Origin: Lentilactobacillus buchneri
GTDB taxonomy: Bacteria > Bacillota > Bacilli > Lactobacillales > Lactobacillaceae
Length of the DNA: 64,000 nt
Direction of reading: 5' to 3'
NCBI RefSeq assembly: GCF_018314255.1
Contig: NZ_CP073066.1
Span: forward strand, 1,922,001 to 1,986,000
Shown here: positions 62,926 to 64,000 of the stretch, piece after piece
Numbering within the stretch: the first letter of the stretch is position 1
Layout: every line of letters begins with the position of its first letter
Translations under genes and position numbers: made by a program
Notes under the pieces: model-generated
Told to the model about the DNA's origin: nothing
Databases searched by the model: none
The model's input: the letters and a program-made list of their open reading frames with translations, nothing else

Positions 62926-63351
62926 ATGTTCATGGGTGAATATCAACACAACATTGACGCCAAAGGACGGATCATCATCCCCGCTAAGTTTCGCCAGGAT
63001 TTGGGCGACAAACTCGTTGTCACCCGTGGAATGGATGGCTGTTTATTTGGCTATCCGATGAGTGAATGGGAAAAGGTTGAACAAAAGATCGACACTTTGC
63101 CCGTGAATAAAAAGGATGCTCGTTACTTCACGAGATTCTTTTTCTCCGCTGCAGTTGAATGCGAATTTGACAAACAGGGGAGAATCAACATCCCCGCAAC
63201 TTTGAGGGATTACGCAAAAATTGAGAAGAAATGTGTCGTTGTCGGTGTCTCCAATCGTTTTGAAATTTGGAGTGACGATCGCTGGAACGACTTTAGTAAT
63301 GACGCCGAAGAGAACTTTAATGAAATTGCTGAAAATATGATTGATTTTTAG
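62926..63351 (+). CDS. mraZ: Transcriptional regulator MraZ
   Basis: 141 aa; ATG 62926 ([11 protein letters not shown]); GGGGGTGATGACG upstream. Two AbrB-like SpoVT units, [13 protein letters not shown] and [13 protein letters not shown], each with the GRxxIP motif. It represses the division and cell wall (dcw) cluster that it heads. 33 bp before rsmH. Confidence 0.95.
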   Translation: MFMGEYQHNIDAKGRIIIPAKFRQDLGDKLVVTRGMDGCLFGYPMSEWEKVEQKIDTLPVNKKDARYFTRFFFSAAVECEFDKQGRINIPATLRDYAKIEKKCVVVGVSNRFEIWSDDRWNDFSNDAEENFNEIAENMIDF

Positions 63352-63384
63352 ATAAGCAGACATGCTGGAAACGGGGGTGATCGA

Positions 63385-64000
63385 ATGTCTGAATTTAAGC
63401 ATGTAACTGTCCTCTTAAACGAGGCGGTTAAGGGGTTGAATATTAATCCCGATGGTACATATGTCGATGCAACATTAGGTGGTGGGGGACATACCACCAA
63501 GATTCTTGAACAGTTAACCAATGGCCATCTTTATTCTTTTGATCAGGACGAAGAGGCGATTGCTTATAACCGGCAGCACTTGGCTGAATACATTGAAGCC
63601 GGCAAATTAACTTTGATTCACGATAACTTCCGTCATTTAAAATCAGCTCTCCAAAACGTTGATGTTTCGGGGATTGACGGAATCGTTTACGATTTGGGCG
63701 TTTCATCACCTCAATTTGACGAAGCCGGCCGCGGATTCAGTTATCGCTTTGACGCCCGCCTTGATATGCGAATGGATCAGGATAATCCAATCGACGCCTG
63801 GAAGATTGTGAATGAATGGCCTTACGAAAAGTTGGTCCGGATTTTCTATCGATATGGCGAAGAGAAGTTTGCCAAGTCAATTGCTCGGCGGATTGAAACT
63901 GCTCGACGAGAACATCCAATTGATACCACTAACGATTTAGTCGAAGTGATTAAAGAAGGAATCCCGGCAGCAGCCAGACGCCATGGCGGCCATCCTGCTA
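63385..64000 (+). CDS. rsmH: 16S rRNA (cytosine(1402)-N4)-methyltransferase, 3' end outside the window
   Basis: ATG 63385 behind GGGGGTGAT; 205 residues visible, about two thirds of the protein. Begins [18 protein letters not shown] site [10 protein letters not shown] near residue 30; [11 protein letters not shown] and [15 protein letters not shown]. It methylates C1402 in the ribosomal decoding centre. Second gene of the dcw cluster. Confidence 0.95.
   Translation, partial: MSEFKHVTVLLNEAVKGLNINPDGTYVDATLGGGGHTTKILEQLTNGHLYSFDQDEEAIAYNRQHLAEYIEAGKLTLIHDNFRHLKSALQNVDVSGIDGIVYDLGVSSPQFDEAGRGFSYRFDARLDMRMDQDNPIDAWKIVNEWPYEKLVRIFYRYGEEKFAKSIARRIETARREHPIDTTNDLVEVIKEGIPAAARRHGGHPA

Overview
This is a 64 kb stretch of chromosome from a low-to-mid GC Firmicute. 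It is almost certainly a heterofermentative lactobacillus of the Lentilactobacillus buchneri group: the 16S V1 region, the strong AGGAGG ribosome binding sites, the cre and T-box regulation, and gene families such as DUF1836, DUF975, DUF3397 and DUF4649 all fit. Nothing in the window looks like prophage, plasmid or CRISPR. The only complete mobile element is one ISL3-family insertion sequence.

Left part (1-32.9 kb): a mosaic of small metabolic units. It holds an MFS exporter cut by the window edge, a Nudix/2-hydroxyacid dehydrogenase pair, a cytosolic CHRD-like protein with an EF-hand loop, a Fic protein whose motif starts with Gln instead of His, patB-DUF3737, two oxidoreductases, a D-Ala-D-Ala carboxypeptidase, and a hexuronate module (gntR, uxuA, kdgK) whose regulator and kinase genes share a 13-bp upstream motif. 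Next come a DUF1836 gene broken by an exact 22-bp tandem duplication, a lone hisD behind a His T-box, two paralogous secreted acidic proteins, MFS-glpF-DUF975, a Met T-box with a Cys/Met-metabolism lyase, an Fe-dependent alcohol dehydrogenase, a lone rfbB, a secreted metzincin-like protease, and tyrS behind a Tyr T-box. Three unusually long intergenic hairpins (about 100-113 bp) lie here. Two of them share short sequence modules.

Middle (32.9-40.1 kb): a complete rrn operon with tandem promoters (16S, tRNA-Ile, tRNA-Ala, 23S, 5S) followed by 19 tRNA genes. The array contains a 160-bp exact duplication of fMet-Asp and several tRNAs with odd bases (Phe, Gly-TCC, one Met-CAT).

Right part (40.1-64 kb): spx, mecA, coiA, pepF, spxH(yjbH), relQ, nadK and rluD occur in the same order as in Bacillus subtilis. 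Between mecA and coiA there is a roughly 9 kb insert: the IS (inserted in the mecA terminator with an 8-bp target duplication), a three-gene membrane glycosylation operon (gtrA with an apparent ATT start, a ykcB-like GT39 and a ykcC-like GT2), a two-component system and gshA. The window closes with rlmA, trmL, ftsK and the start of the division/cell-wall cluster (DUF3397, mraZ, rsmH). Four 10-bp GTG(G) repeats at the mraZ promoter fit an MraZ operator.

I do not see one clear new multi-gene system. The best candidates for new biology are the long intergenic hairpins, the duplicated secreted acidic proteins with matching 3' hairpins, a mini-ORF with a 12-nt perfect Shine-Dalgarno, the slippage-type frameshift in DUF1836, and the Gln-type Fic protein.
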